Position numbers and translations under genes: made by a program | Assembly (NCBI GenBank): GCA_012934845.2 | Contig: WNNJ02003782.1 | Coordinates: 20,886 to 84,885, forward strand | Length of the DNA: 64,000 bases | Direction: 5' to 3' | DNA from: Pomphorhynchus laevis | Taxonomy: Eukaryota > Acanthocephala > Palaeacanthocephala > Echinorhynchida > Pomphorhynchidae | The notes under the pieces: generated by a model | Seen by the model: the letters and a program-made list of their open reading frames with translations, nothing else | The model's database searches: none | What the model was told of the DNA's origin: nothing | Shown: one piece after another, positions 1 to 11,573 of the stretch | Layout: every line of letters begins with the position of its first letter | Numbering within the stretch: the stretch's first letter is position 1

Positions 1-195
1 TAATCTGTAAAGTAAACCAAATATAGCGATCAAAATTAACTTGGAAATTCGAAAAATAAGCGGTAATATTGCGCGGAAGCAGAATATAGGGAAATTTACT
101 CGCGCGTTATTATTTTAGTTTTCAAAAAATTAATTTTTAAATATGTAATTTAAAAATTAATTTTAAATAGGTGATACTGATCCATTATTGATAAA

Positions 196-345
196 TAGTT
201 ATTGGATCTGGATCAAAGAAAAGAAGAATGATATTTCGCTAACATCTGTTCAGTAATTTTCCGAAGATGCTAACAATAGTTAGCAAAATATCAAAAATAA
301 TGTCTTCTTTTCTTTGATCCAGCTCCAATAATTATTTTAAATTAG
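196..345. mobile_element. Palindromic MITE, copy 1
   Basis: About 150 bp folding on itself. The left arm starts TTATTGGATCTGGATCAAAG and the right arm ends CTTTGATCCAGCTCCAATAA. The arms also share TGATATTTCGCTAAC and GCTAACA. Related copies lie at 7835-8035 and as two halves at 30625-30737 and 35553-35662. It has no coding capacity. Confidence 0.7.
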
Positions 346-757
346 TTTTTAAATGACAACTAATTTTTAAATATACTTGAATTTTAAAATACCAAGTTAT
401 CATTAAATATTTTTGCATTGGTTTTTAGATTGACGATTTCAGTTAACTTAATATTTTAACTTAGTTTATAGTTAAAATAAAAGTTTTAAAATTATTTATT
501 GCGGATAATGTAGTAAACCAAATTAAACAGGATGTACAATTTTGTTGGTGAATCTGTAGTTTGTGTCTATTGTGTTATACACTGCGAGCATCATCTAATT
601 TATTATTTTTCAAAACATTATTTCATTTAATAAATACTTTATCCTACATCGTTACAAATACAGTGTGAGTTCGTCAATTTGTTTTATTAATATTTGTTTT
701 TGATGATATAATATTTTAAGCAAGATAACTGTTTTCATGTGTCACGATTACTTTTAA

Positions 758-1040
758 AGTATGTATGCAGACGACGTATTTATAGTTTCCACAAATATAC
801 AACAACTTCAAAGTGCTTTATACAATTTGGCTGGATACTGTAAGACTAATGAATTGAATAGAAAAGACAGGCTATTAAATTTAGAAAAGGCGGACCACTA
901 TGCAAGAAATATATTCTGACATACAATAATGTTTCAGTGGAATTCGTCAGCGAATTTAAATGCTATGGAATAATCCTTACATCGAGATTGCACTTTTCAA
1001 AACACATTACGAAAGTAAGATGCAAAGTAATATATGTATA
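758..1040 (+). pseudogene. LINE reverse-transcriptase fragment
   Basis: A decayed piece of a non-LTR reverse transcriptase. It reads MYADDVFIVSTNIQQLQSAL (the YADD catalytic box), then, after a shift, FRKGGPLCKKYILTYNN and a segment of the EFKCYGIILTSRLHFSKHI type. That is the usual thumb region after the palm. It has no ends, ORF1 or endonuclease. The clade is not assigned. Confidence 0.7.
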
Positions 1041-1256
1041 CATATCTCCACCTGTCAAGATTGTTCATAGATTATGTTGTGCATCTATTTAATGTCATGT
1101 GAGGTGGTGCATGTCTTTAATGTCATGTTAGCCCCTATAGCCCCCTACGGAATACAAACCTATTGAACAATATAAAGATCGAAGACTTCAGAATTTTGAT
1201 AGTATTAAATGGTAATATCTAATACGTTTTTTATCTATATAGAACAAAATAAATAA

Positions 1257-1332
1257 AAGATGCGTTGTTTACAACGCATCTTCTAATACAAGTTATAATA
1301 CAAGTTATAATACACGTTCTAATACAAGTTAT
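1257..1332. repeat. Hairpin plus 12-bp tandem repeat
   Basis: 12-bp perfect arms, AAGATGCGTTGT and ACAACGCATCTT, with a 2-nt loop (1257-1282). Four 12-bp units of the AATACAAGTTAT type follow (1285-1332). No coding potential is seen; its nature is unknown. Confidence 0.6.
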
Positions 1333-3130
1333 AAAATTTTAAAAGTTAACTTTAATTCTTATAAATTTAAAAGTTGTTGAAAGTTTACTTCAATAACTTT
1401 TATTTAAATTAACTGTAATTCAATTTACTATATTACTGTTTGATATACTTTAATTTTAACTACTAAAGCTTTTGATTAAAACTTATCATTTTACATATGA
1501 GCAGTTTATTTTTTAAATGTATTTTTTATTTGAATTAACTGTAATTCAATTTTAAATACTTTAGCTTTTGTATTCAACTTATCATTTTACGTATGTGAAG
1601 TTTTACTTTCAAAAAATAAACGTATATTTAAAATTTCATAAAGAAATTCAAGTGTCTCTAATATTGATAATTTAATTTGGTATAAGTTAATATGTGTTCA
1701 TCGTGCTCACTGATGACTCATATACAGTAAATTCAATTTAGTAGCAAAGTACAATTTTTATTTTTAACTAAAAATAAAAATTGATCAATATCATATAATT
1801 ATCTTTTATTTGTTCAATTTTATGTAACAGCAGCTATTAATTTAATTGTTGAATTAAACTATTAATTTTATTGATAAACATATATTTATAGACATTTAAT
1901 AAACCAATTTAATTTGCAAGCAGTTACATACATCTACAAAATGACACGATCTTTTTTACAGTTGACTCTAAAATTACGCGTTAATACTACGATTAGAGAG
2001 TATTTACTGATTGAACATTATCAATGATTGGGTTCGTACACAAAATCACAATTTAACTAAGCGTTAATCAAACATTGAAATGATTAATTTCGAAACATCC
2101 GATCATTCAAGTTCAGAACATTTAAGCTACCGATTCAGGATACGCATTATTAACATATTCATTTATTATTGCACACCTGTGCAAAATGGTTATCAAAGAG
2201 AAAAATACCATCTCAAGCAATTGATCTCTACAAATGATAGCTAAAATTCTATATTGCTAAAAACTTGTTAAATTTTGTTAATGTCTTAGCGGTAAATTTC
2301 AAGCTTCAAAATAAAATATAAGAGTGGTGTGCGATTGACAAGGAATAAATGAAAGTATTCGAAAAGGTGAAGTTGCTTTCAATAGAAAGGTGATGAACAT
2401 TTTGTTATATTGTTTATAAATGATAAAAATTTGTGTCATCTTTACATTTAGACGAAATTGAATAAAATCTGTAGTGCATAAATGATTTTATTACAAACAT
2501 TTGAAATACTGCTTTATGGTTAATATTCTGATCTAGAAAACATATTTTAATTCATATTCTTGTGAAGAAAATATTCTTATATGCATTTCAACTGTGCATT
2601 ACTCATTATTTGTGAATATAGTGAAACACGTGAGGAAGTGTGCGACAGATAACAAATATTGTAGTCCTTACAATGCAGCAACTGAAATACTGTTCTACAA
2701 TGAAAACAAAACAAACCATTAGACCTTGTATGTGAAAGCCTCAATTAATAAATCTGCTACCTAAAACGTGGGTTTATTTACCGATTTATAGAAAATTCCT
2801 ACTGTGAAATATATATTTCAAATGGTGATTATTTAATATTACCACTATTTGCATAAAGACTTATAGTTCGAATGTAACAGTAGCGACATTTATTACCTTT
2901 TTAAACCCTTAATCATTAAAACTACAAAAGATTCAGATATCAACAAAGTGTTAGAATTATCTTATTATATTCAACTTCTATGACCGCCTTAGATTAATGT
3001 TGTGATACAACTTCATTTCAGTGAAAGACTAATTATTTGCTAGAACAACATCTATATATTTCGTAATTCAGGCAAAGCGCTTTAATTCAATCCTTTAAAA
3101 TCATAAAAAAGTTATTTGTTTTTATTGCAG
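1333..3130. other. A+T-rich upstream region of PNP, no gene seen
   Basis: No convincing frame, RNA gene or transposon is visible. It presumably includes the PNP promoter and a 5'UTR intron that ends at TTTTTATTGCAG (3130). No promoter motif is clear enough to place a start site. Confidence 0.5.
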
Positions 3131-3176
3131 ATACGCCAAACGGATATACAACAAATCTTGTCGTATTTTATAAAAT

Positions 3177-3360
3177 ATGTCGATAATACAGATGAAAAGC
3201 AATGTTAAGGAGAGTGTGCAAGCCATAAAGAAGATTATAGGAGATTTCAGTCCACGCGTGGCAATCATATGTGGCAGCGGGCTTGGGGCGATTGGTCAGA
3301 AGATCGAGAAGCTATACAGCATTGACTATAATGACATTCCACACTTTCAAATATCTGCCG
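3177..3360 (+). CDS. PNP: PNP exon 1
   Basis: First coding exon, 184 nt. It carries the N-terminal helix and the phosphate-binding loop ICGSGLG. It ends in phase 1 at the donor GTTAAT. The following intron is only 51 bp and ends at an acceptor TTTAG at 3411. Confidence 0.88.
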
Positions 3361-6300
3361 GTTAATAACCGATAATGTTAGTTTAAATTAAATTTTGTAC
3401 CTACAATTTAGTGAAGGGTCACGCCGGCAAGATGCTATTTGGAAGACTAGGTGATAAAACAGTTGTTTGCATGCAAGGACGATTTCATCCATACGAGGGA
3501 ATTACTCCAGCTGCAGTAAGATTTATTTGTTTAAAAATATGACGATCCATTATTTATCCTCAAATTAATACTACTCATATTTTATTAGTTTGAAGTTTCA
3601 AAATAACCTCGAATAACCTTATTAAATAAATAAGCTACATTGCTAATTTTAAATCTTTAAACTTTCTTTGGTTGCTAATTTCACATGTCCGAATTAAAAA
3701 AGATGATTTTTCCATGCTCTCAGAATTAAACCGTGTTCACTGTTCAACTGATTAAAGCATAATTGTTCTACCAAAATACGCAATTGTTATCTAATGATTG
3801 TTTTCTATTAGTGTTCAATGCCTGTCTGGGTAATGAAAGAACTCGGAGCAACAACGCTCATTGTCACTGCAGCAACTGGATCGTTAAATCCTGAATATAA
3901 TGTTGGTGATATAGTTATAATTAAAGATCACTTAAATTTTGCTTTGTTTGGCTTACATAGTCCTCTTAACGGTCCGAATGACGACAGGTTAGTTAATATA
4001 TCTGATATAAATCTAGTGCAATTAAATAATTTTTATAAATTTGTTTGTCTTTATATCAAATAGCGTATAATTTTAATTAATAATCCTAATTTTTAACAAA
4101 TTTTGACGTTTCAACAGGCCTTTATGGTATTTTCTACAAGAACCTAAATTATAATGGGAGTAACATTTCACAAATTACAGAAGTACACATTAATACTTTA
4201 TTATATTTAATGAATAATTAGTTGATAATAAATTAATGCTGGCAGAAGTTTTATTTAGGTATTTAATATCAATAAGTTTAACAATTGTTCAAACTAGGAT
4301 GTAAGTACAAAATATATAATTTTCCTTTTCTCTAAAAAAGAAAATAATAGATTGATTTGTATCATGTAGAAATATAATTTATTTCCTTAAATATAAACGT
4401 AAACAAATTTTGTACTTGATATTGTAAGTACGATTTGAATTCTGTACAAAATTTGAGTTACAGTAATTTATATTTATTTAGGAATTTGAATTTCTTGAAT
4501 AATTTTTATTAACACAATTTTTGTATAAATTTGTTTATTATTTTATCAGATAACGTATAATTTTAATTAATGATATTAATTTTAAGTAATAATGCTAATT
4601 TTGTGACGATAGTTTCAACATTCTTAATAATATTTTTATAGTATTTTTAAAATATGATTTATAAATAATTTTTCATATAATATCTATACTATCTTATATA
4701 AATTATTTTTTAAATTTAGAAATGTTTAAATAATTTTTCAAATATTTTTTAATATATAATTATCACTTATTTAATTGGTTATACTTTTACAATTTAATTA
4801 AGATTAACAGCTTTCATTAAAAATTATCTCTCAAATATCGACAATGTCATATGCGCGTTAACTAATTTTCTACGATAAAATTTTAAAATTATGAAATAAT
4901 TTAATTTTTAAACACAATTATTAACTATTTAATAGCATAATAATTATTAGTGAAAACAGAAATCAAAGATCCAATGTATGTTACAAGTCTCCTAGCAAGA
5001 AACAATCATTAAAATCAACACAGTAAATCTTCGATATGTCATGAAATTAAACAAATTCTTGCTAAAGCAAATCTCCTGAGGCAATCAACAGATCACTTTG
5101 CGTGATCCGTATTTGCGCATGGACATCCTTGGAAGTTACAATAGGTTGCGCCTCACAGATCAGGCGCTCGCAAACACATCGAAACTGCTCTTGCAAAATA
5201 TATGCTTATTTTTGTTTGCAACCAGACGACCGAATCCGCGCATTGAGCTGCTTTTTCATAACTTCCGCTAATCGCCTTGATCATGTCAACTGCTGATATC
5301 CCGATTTAACCAGTTGCAGTTGCAACTATAGGACAGAACGTATAATGATCCACCTTCTTTATACGCTCTTCGTACTTGTTGCGTTTTCGTGTCTCGTGGT
5401 AATCGAAGCAGGATGATGCGGATGTTGACTGATACGACGGAGCATTACTATTGAATATGCAATAAATATTTCATTTAGCTTATCAGTATGACGCTTTTTA
5501 TTCATGTCGCTATTAGTGTTAGATAAAATAATCTGATGATTATGTCTTTGAACTGAAGAACATTTTAGATGCCATTTATTGATGTTCTGCTTCCTTGACT
5601 AAGTACATCATCCCAAGATCTTTATACGTGATCGGAAAGTGTAAATCGATTTGAGGGTAGAAGAAGTGGGATGATTAAACATTTTAGACGCAAATCCCTC
5701 AAAGATGTTTTCACCTAGCGGTTTAAACCATTCAGGTGAACACACAGTTGTACGTGTAAGGTGAAATAGTTGTGCCGCATATACAAAATAAGCGTTAATG
5801 TCCGAGATAGTAGTCATTTTTGATAAAGCACTCCGCCATCAACCAGTAGCTCATATTATTTGCTCCTTAACAAATTTGGAGGAAACCACGGGTGCTCCAA
5901 GCAGTATCACACCACGCTCGGACATCGAAACATTCGTTTCCGCAAAACGTTCTTGCGCAACTTTAGTACATGAATGATGATAGCGAAAACTACTTTTTAT
6001 ATCATTGACGAAATAGACATATTAAAGTCCAATGGCTGTTAATAGACTCCATATAACTCTCAAATCTTACAACGATCCGAAAAAAGTAGAGTCATCTGCA
6101 TACTAACGCAGTATGATGCTCGGAGTACTTGCTTGAATTCTATTAGTTAGTGGAAGTGACGACGCTGCAAATGAGGCTATTGCAAGAGCGTCGCCTTGGG
6201 TAAACCCTCAATTGATAATATCTCACTACTATCTCCAACCATAATCGCGTGACCTCAATACATGTTATTATGCATTTAACCCATCGAAAGACATACCGTC

Positions 6301-9300
6301 CAAATATTTGCTAGCGTTAATTTACGGCAGATCCGATAAATTGCGTTCCAGGCGTCGATGGACAGGATTCCCATATCATAATTTGCGTAGAATTGTTCTG
6401 ATAACAAGTAGATCGCGTATTCTATTCCATCGCGTTGTGCAGCATATAGTTGTTCACGGCCTGCTCAATCTGGAATGTCAGACTTGATTACGTGTCCGAA
6501 GGTTTTACAAATGATTAGTGCATTTCCCACCCCATGGGTCTCACGCCTGGATGTTTGTTCAAAGCGATACGACGAGATGCGACTAAAGCTTCAAACACCT
6601 CAAAATCAATTTTATATGTGGCTATCTGAAATGCCAAACGCGATATTATCTCTGTCAGATCTCGTGAACCCTGATGGTCCGGTACCTCCCTTAGTATTTA
6701 AGGCAGCAGCAATTACGCGATCCGCATCTATTACGCCAAAGACAACATCATGATAAATGACACAATTTGGCAGTATGTTTTACATTAATGCTTCCTGATC
6801 AACGTTCATGCATTCTGAATGTATTTCACTTAATATCTCACTACACTACTTCCTTTGAAAATCGTAATTCCATCGATATATTGGACGTTCTACTGTGTTC
6901 CAAGGTTTAGATCGTAGCTGTGGTATTTATTCTTTAACTTAAATTTTCGAGTTTATCATTTCTGTTCGTATATTTGTTGTCATATTTACTAAATTTCTTC
7001 GGTTTTATTTTGAATTAATAAGTTAATAAAAAAAATATCATCGTCATAATCTGCAAATCGTTTGATTAATACATAATTTATGGTTTGATCGAATAATTTT
7101 AAACAAAATTGATTAATAATTTTATACAGGAAGCTAGGTACTTTAGAAACTAAAGATAATACATTAATTAATCAACAACCTTCAAGTTTTCTTTTAATAA
7201 TATCTATTGATCTAATGTTGTTAAATATAGCTATTGGTAATCCATATTCAATAAAAATATTCGAAATAAAAATTATTCGTTATTTCAAAGGAAGCAAGTT
7301 ATAATTAATTGACATTATTTAATATCTTTATAAAGAACGAAACATACGAAAATTAACTTTAACTTTAAAAAATATGTGTGATGATGTACAAAAGCATCTA
7401 ATTTCATTAGTTTTCATAATTCCATCAAACATTTGTATTTTTACTTAAATCAATTGATAAACTTACTCTATTAATCATAGCATCATTATATCAGATCGCT
7501 TGACTTGAAACGATATATTTATTATATTTTTAAATATAATATTTTAAAATATATATTATTTAACATTTAACATAATTTTAATTATTAATAATTAATATTA
7601 ATAAATAATTTTAGAACATATATTTTATATTTAAGAATATTTTATATTTTATTTAAGAATATTTTATATTAAAATAAAAATTTAATATTTTATATTAAAT
7701 TTATTCTTAACCCATTTAATAAATGAATTAATATATACCTGTGATTGTCATTTTTAATGCCTTGTGTTTCACAAGATATGTGCTTTTAATATTTTCTATA
7801 AATAAACGAAAAAAGGTCCTATGTTCCACAATATATCTGCTATTGAATTATTGGAGCTGGATCAACAAAGGGGGAAAGGTCCTATGTTCCACAAGACATC
7901 TGCTATTAAATTATTGAAGCTGGATCAACAAAGGAGGAAAATTTTATTTGATATTTCGCTAACCTCTGTTAGCATCTTCAGAAAATTACTGAATAATTTT
8001 AATAAAATAAACTTCCTTTGATCCAGCTCCAATAATTCTTTATCAATCATCATTATCAACTATTTACAATATCAAATTACTTTTACTGTAAAAGCAATTT
8101 ACAAGTTTGTAAGTACGATATATTAACGACATTAGACGCATATTGCATTTGTGGAAAATATGAAAACATGTAATGCAAATCAATTTTTGATAAATATTCG
8201 TTAAAAGCGTAATTTAAAAATTAAAGATTTTCAATAAAAGAATCATTTTCATGAACAAACGTCACTTAAACAATATACGTGACAAATCTTTAGATTATAG
8301 ATGTGAATCTGATTCGGCGTCTAAAATTATTTTAGATTACTGCAATATTAGATAAATATTAAATTTTATTTAAGGAGAGTGAGACCATTCCGCGTGAATT
8401 TCTTGTAAAACATGTAAGCCAGACGCGAAAGAATGACAAATGCCGTTTCGTCATCACAATGACTCATCAGTGCCAGATCCCTCCCACTACTGGATGCAGA
8501 GGAGGACTGGCAGACGGCAATCAATGAATGAATCAATGTGAATGATGTACTAGAAATTTTTTTCTAGTAACATCATAGAGTACTCAATGATGTACCAATT
8601 TTTATAAGTGAACAATTTTTATTCAATAAGTGAACAAATTTATCCAGGCAGCATAAAACCAATATTAATAATAAAGAAAGTAATATATCTAGATATGAAC
8701 ATTAAATTAACATTAACTAAAACTGTTATTAATTTATATCCTAAAGACGACATATTTAAATTTACAAGAAGCATATTTTTGCATGAGCATTCATGCATAC
8801 CATATAATATAAAATATAATACATTAAATAATGAAATTTTAAGAATTGCAACAATATGTAATGATATTGGCTTTCTTCAAAATCATTTAAATAATTTAAT
8901 AGATACATATTTTAAACTAGGTTACTATAAAAATAATATCAAGCAGAAAATAGTAAAATATATAAATCAACACAATAATATAAAGAATAAATTTAAACTC
9001 TTAAGTGGCAAATTTTTATGGATGGATAATAAATAATATACTTTGTATTAGAATAAGATACTAGATAGTTATTTTAGAGGAAATACATCATTAGCATGTA
9101 TTTGGCCCCGCTGCTATGTTGGGTAGAAGAGTTAGGGGCCGAAACCTGATAGCATAGCAGTTCCTCCTGATGACCTCTAATTCTTATTCTGATACAACGT
9201 CTGTTATTTATTAGTCAATTCATAAAAATGACGTTTATTTTAAATTTCAATTTTTTATTTTAACTTGATATAAATTATAAAAAATCTTAAAACAATTATT

Positions 9301-11573
9301 TATTTTATTATTTAATTATTAAATTTTGATTTAGCATTATTATGTTTTGTTTATTTTATAATTATATTAATTACATAGACTCAATTAGCTAATTTAATCA
9401 CTATTTGCCGCAAATATTCACAAACCTTATAGCGAAAAATGTCTTATAAAAACATCATTAAAGAATTAATAAAAATAAAAAATTTATAAAAATAAAAATA
9501 AAAACGTCACAATTAAAAATTGTGACGTTAAAAGTCGATAATCCTAAAGTCGATAATCATAAAGTCGATAATCATAAAGTCGATAATCTTAAAGTCGACA
9601 ATCTTAGAGTCGACAATCTTAAAGTCGATAATCTTAATGTCAATAATCTTAATTAAAGTTTAAAAATTACTAAAATATATTCATATTTTTTAGCGTTGGA
9701 CCTCGCTTTCCATCACTTGTCGATATGTACAGTCCTCGTTTTATCGAAAAAATTGTTAACTGTGCCAAATCTATAAACTTACAAGATGTAATACGAAGTG
9801 GAGTTTACATTTTTAACGGTGGACCTACATATGAAACCATAGCTGAAGCTCGAGCATTTAGAATGCTTGGCGGAGATGTTGCCGGTAAGTAATTTATCAA
9901 TATTCGGTTCATTGAATAACCGAAACAAATTTGCTTAGAATTGATTTTTAATTGAATAAGGATTATCTTACTATTTACTTAAATAATAGGAATTTACTTG
10001 CATTTTCAATTGATAATATTTGCAATTATTTTTTCTTGATACAGCGCTATTGAAAATTTGATTTTTATAAAATATTTTTTCGCTCTCTCCTAAATGAGAG
10101 AAAAATCAATTTATAATGTACCTATCATGCACATCGAAATAGTAACGTTACACTGCCTGATAGCAGGAGTTGGTTTTGTAAATCCCAATAATTACCTGTT
10201 TATTAAATATAAACTTGAATTGAATTTGTTAATATTCAAATTAAAAATTTTCTATAAATTTACTAATGTCAATCATACAATTACTACACATTTGTTAAAT
10301 TCTGACTTAAAGGGATAATAATCACAACTAAAAACAGATTAAGATTGATAAAAAGCGTTATTTTCCTATCACAGTTTTATTTAATTTTTAATATTTAAAT
10401 ATTTGTTAGAAAAAAACCGTTTCTCATCAATTTTCTTACTTTTAACCGGTTCTCATCAATTTTCTTACTTTTAATTTCATTATTCATAGAAAGTAAAAGT
10501 CGATAATCTAAAATCAACCTCATCATGGGTCGAACTTCGTCATACGTTTCTGTATTATTTAAATGTCTCTCATATGGAATTCGCTTCCTATTAAACTTCG
10601 TTGCCAGCCTAACCTCACTACCTTTAAATTCATGTTTCGCACCTTTCCGCTAAATATCCAGGCCTTGCAGCTAAGCTTCCAATGAGATTCGAATTTTTTA
10701 TCGTTTTAACATCCGATACAGTGTTGACTTCAGTCCCATCATTTTTTAATTTTTTGTTTATTTCAGTGATTATGTAAGGCCCTGTCTGCATGAGCCACTT
10801 AAAAAATTAATAAATCTATCTATCATATTACTAATAGACAGTAACTGTATTATAATGAAATACAATTCATTCTGTTAATTTCGTGGTTTCAAATAATTCG
10901 AAAAATGCTAATAAAAAATATTTTAATCAATAGTTTTGTATTTTATCAATAGTTTTTAAGAATATAATTTTTAATTCAAAAAATGCTAATAAAAAATATG
11001 TTTATCAATAGTTTTGATAAAAAAATTAAACGAAAAGTAAAGAGGATTGCTATCGCGATCAAAATGTTCTCTATGATACTGCCGGTTTATCCCCCAAACA
11101 AATACGCATCTTAAGAAAATAATAGCAAGAAATTATTTAAATTTATTTTATATTTTGCTACTATATGACATTTTGTATATTTTCTACTATATAAAATATT
11201 TCATTTTTTATATGAAATTTCTCCAATAAAAATATGAAAAATAAAATTTCAATTTTGGCTATTGCTAATTAAAACTAGCGAAATGTAAGCTCTATTTTGC
11301 TGTACATTTTATTGAATTCAAATCAATAGTAACAATTAAAAAATGAATTAATTATTTTTCATTAATTTAGGTATGAGTATTGTGCATGAAACTACATTAG
11401 CAGCATATTTGGGAATGAACGTCATCGGATTAGCTTTGGTATCAAATAAGATTTGCACAGAGTATGATCAAAAGGTATTTTCAAACCACGATGAAGTTCT
11501 TGAGGTGTCGGCAAAAAGAGCAGTGGATATTACAGCACTTCTTGAAAAATTCTTGAGCCAGATGGATGAATAA
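3177..11573 (+). CDS. PNP: Purine nucleoside phosphorylase, five coding exons
   Basis: Cytosolic purine-salvage enzyme that cleaves inosine or guanosine with phosphate to base plus ribose-1-phosphate. Exons 3177-3360, 3412-3515, 3812-3987, 9694-9884 and 11371-11573 join in phase with GT-AG borders and give 285 codons plus stop, the usual length of the trimeric PNP family. Visible family motifs in order are ICGSGLG (phosphate loop), GHAGK, MQGRFHPYEG, GDIVIIKDHLN, GPNDD, RFP, NGGPTYETIAE (purine-site Glu), AGMSIVHE, SNKI (purine-site Asn) and NHDEV. The ATG at 3177 is preceded in frame by a TAA at 3171, so the start is bounded. A pyrimidine-rich acceptor ending at 3130 suggests an upstream 5'UTR intron. 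One oddity is that the segment human PNP has as TNAAGG reads TAATGS here. No canonical AATAAA is seen in the first 200 bp after the stop. The family call is firm; catalytic competence is inferred. Confidence 0.93.
3412..3515 (+). CDS. PNP: PNP exon 2
   Basis: 104 nt. It encodes VKGHAGKMLFGRL and MQGRFHPYEG, which hold the conserved phosphate- and ribose-site His, Arg and Tyr. The donor is GTAAG at 3516. The downstream intron is 296 bp. Confidence 0.9.
3812..3987 (+). CDS. PNP: PNP exon 3
   Basis: 176 nt, starting in phase 0 after TTCTATTAG. It encodes the central strand ending GDIVIIKDHLN and the loop GPNDD. It ends in phase 2 at the donor GTTAGT. It also holds the unusual TAATGS in place of the TNAAGG of the human enzyme. 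The open frame continues a little into the intron, but the homology stops at the donor. Confidence 0.9.
5050..6920 (-). pseudogene. Decayed reverse transcriptase of an unassigned family, copy 1
   Basis: Lies inside PNP intron 3. Reverse-strand pieces in order are TKGGTGPSGFTRSD (about 6650-6720), GFTQGDALAIASFAASSLPL (about 6150-6230) and a downstream block with INAYFVYAAQLFHLTRTT (5608-5817). The same three landmarks, in the same order, define the copy at 28830-30600. I recognise the combination (KGGxGPSG, TQGDPL, AAFTxxxxxRWxxLxRT) as a reverse-transcriptase-like family common in invertebrate genomes, but I cannot name its clade. The copy is heavily broken. Confidence 0.55.
7817..8035. mobile_element. 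Palindromic MITE, copies 2-3 with a partial duplication
   Basis: Two tandem starts, each with TCCTATGTTCCACAA followed by AATTATTGGAGCTGGATCAA or a close variant, about 62 bp apart. One complete palindrome then runs to CTTTGATCCAGCTCCAATAA near 8035. The duplicated left end suggests slippage or a nested second copy. The open frame across it is an accident of the repeat. Confidence 0.7.
8420..8530. repeat. Single arm of the ACTCATCAGTGCCAG repeat
   Basis: Shares GTTTCGTCAT, GACTCATCAGTGCCAG and TGGATGCAGAGG with each arm of the palindromic element at 15902-16169. Only one arm is present here. Confidence 0.55.
8600..9395 (+). mobile_element. Penelope-like element, 3' part (copy 1)
   Basis: A 142-codon frame (8608-9036) matches the region just after the YxDD box of Penelope-like reverse transcriptases: IYLDMNIKLT, then NLYPKDDIFKFTR, FLHEHSCIPYN, and a thumb ending FKLGYYKNN. 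A non-coding tail with the RNA fold at 9045-9195 follows. The tail end shared with the copy near 62750 stops close to 9395. The 5' side is missing. No GIY-YIG endonuclease frame follows the thumb. It sits in PNP intron 3. Confidence 0.8.
9045..9195 (+). ncRNA. Candidate hammerhead-type ribozyme in the Penelope-like tail
   Basis: In RNA order the sequence has GAAA (9080-9083), a hairpin ATACAT/ATGTAT with loop CATTAGC (9083-9101), then CTGATGA (9167-9173). The outer helix pairs TTAGAG (9074-9079) with CTCTAA (9175-9180) and GTATTAGAATAAG (9045-9057) with CTTATTCTGATAC (9183-9195). A crossing pair of helices, GGCCCC/GGGGCC and CTGCTATG/CATAGCAG, lies between. In the copy near 58020-58160 the hairpin is ATACGT/ACGTAT, a compensatory change. 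Penelope-like elements are known to carry hammerheads. The helix next to the would-be cleavage site is poor, so activity is unproven. Confidence 0.45.
9503..9529. repeat. Perfect 12-bp hairpin before PNP exon 4
   Basis: AACGTCACAATT, loop AAA, AATTGTGACGTT. It lies immediately before the 15-bp minisatellite in PNP intron 3. Confidence 0.75.
9534..9653. repeat. 15-bp minisatellite, 8 units
   Basis: Units of the GTCGATAATCNTAAA type, eight in a row, ending 40 bp before the exon 4 acceptor of PNP. Two units have GTCGACAATC and the last has GTCAATAATC. A lone copy occurs near 10498 in the next intron. Confidence 0.9.
9694..9884 (+). CDS. PNP: PNP exon 4
   Basis: 191 nt after a 5,706-bp intron. 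The acceptor is TATTTTTTAG. It encodes VGPRFPSLVDMY and NGGPTYETIAEARAF, including the purine-binding Glu. The donor is GTAAGT, phase 1. A 15-bp minisatellite and a 12-bp-arm hairpin lie directly upstream in the intron. Confidence 0.92.
10555..10830 (+). pseudogene. LINE ORF2 C-terminal fragment
   Basis: Contains IWNSLPIKLRCQPNLTTFKF, the WNxLP block typical of the extreme C terminus of non-LTR retrotransposon ORF2, followed by an A+T-rich tail. It lies in PNP intron 4. No other part of the element is visible. Confidence 0.5.
11371..11573 (+). CDS. PNP: PNP exon 5 (terminal)
   Basis: 203 nt including the TAA stop. It encodes AGMSIVHE, the SNKI motif with the purine-site Asn, and NHDEV, ending in a short helix SQMDE. 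The acceptor is ATTAATTTAG at 11361-11370. Confidence 0.92.

Noticed and set aside
6475-6753. Forward 92-codon frame in PNP intron 3
   Set aside because: It is the antisense of the KGGTGPSG region of the decayed reverse transcriptase on the other strand.
7821-8021. Forward frame of 66 codons
   Set aside because: Spans the duplicated left arms of a non-coding MITE.
9104-9160. HDV-like ribozyme from the crossing helices GGCCCC/GGGGCC and CTGCTATG/CATAGCAG
   Set aside because: The nested P1/P2 order fits, but I find no clear P3 hairpin or catalytic-C joining segment, and the first helix is not kept in the 58020 copy. The hammerhead core fits better.
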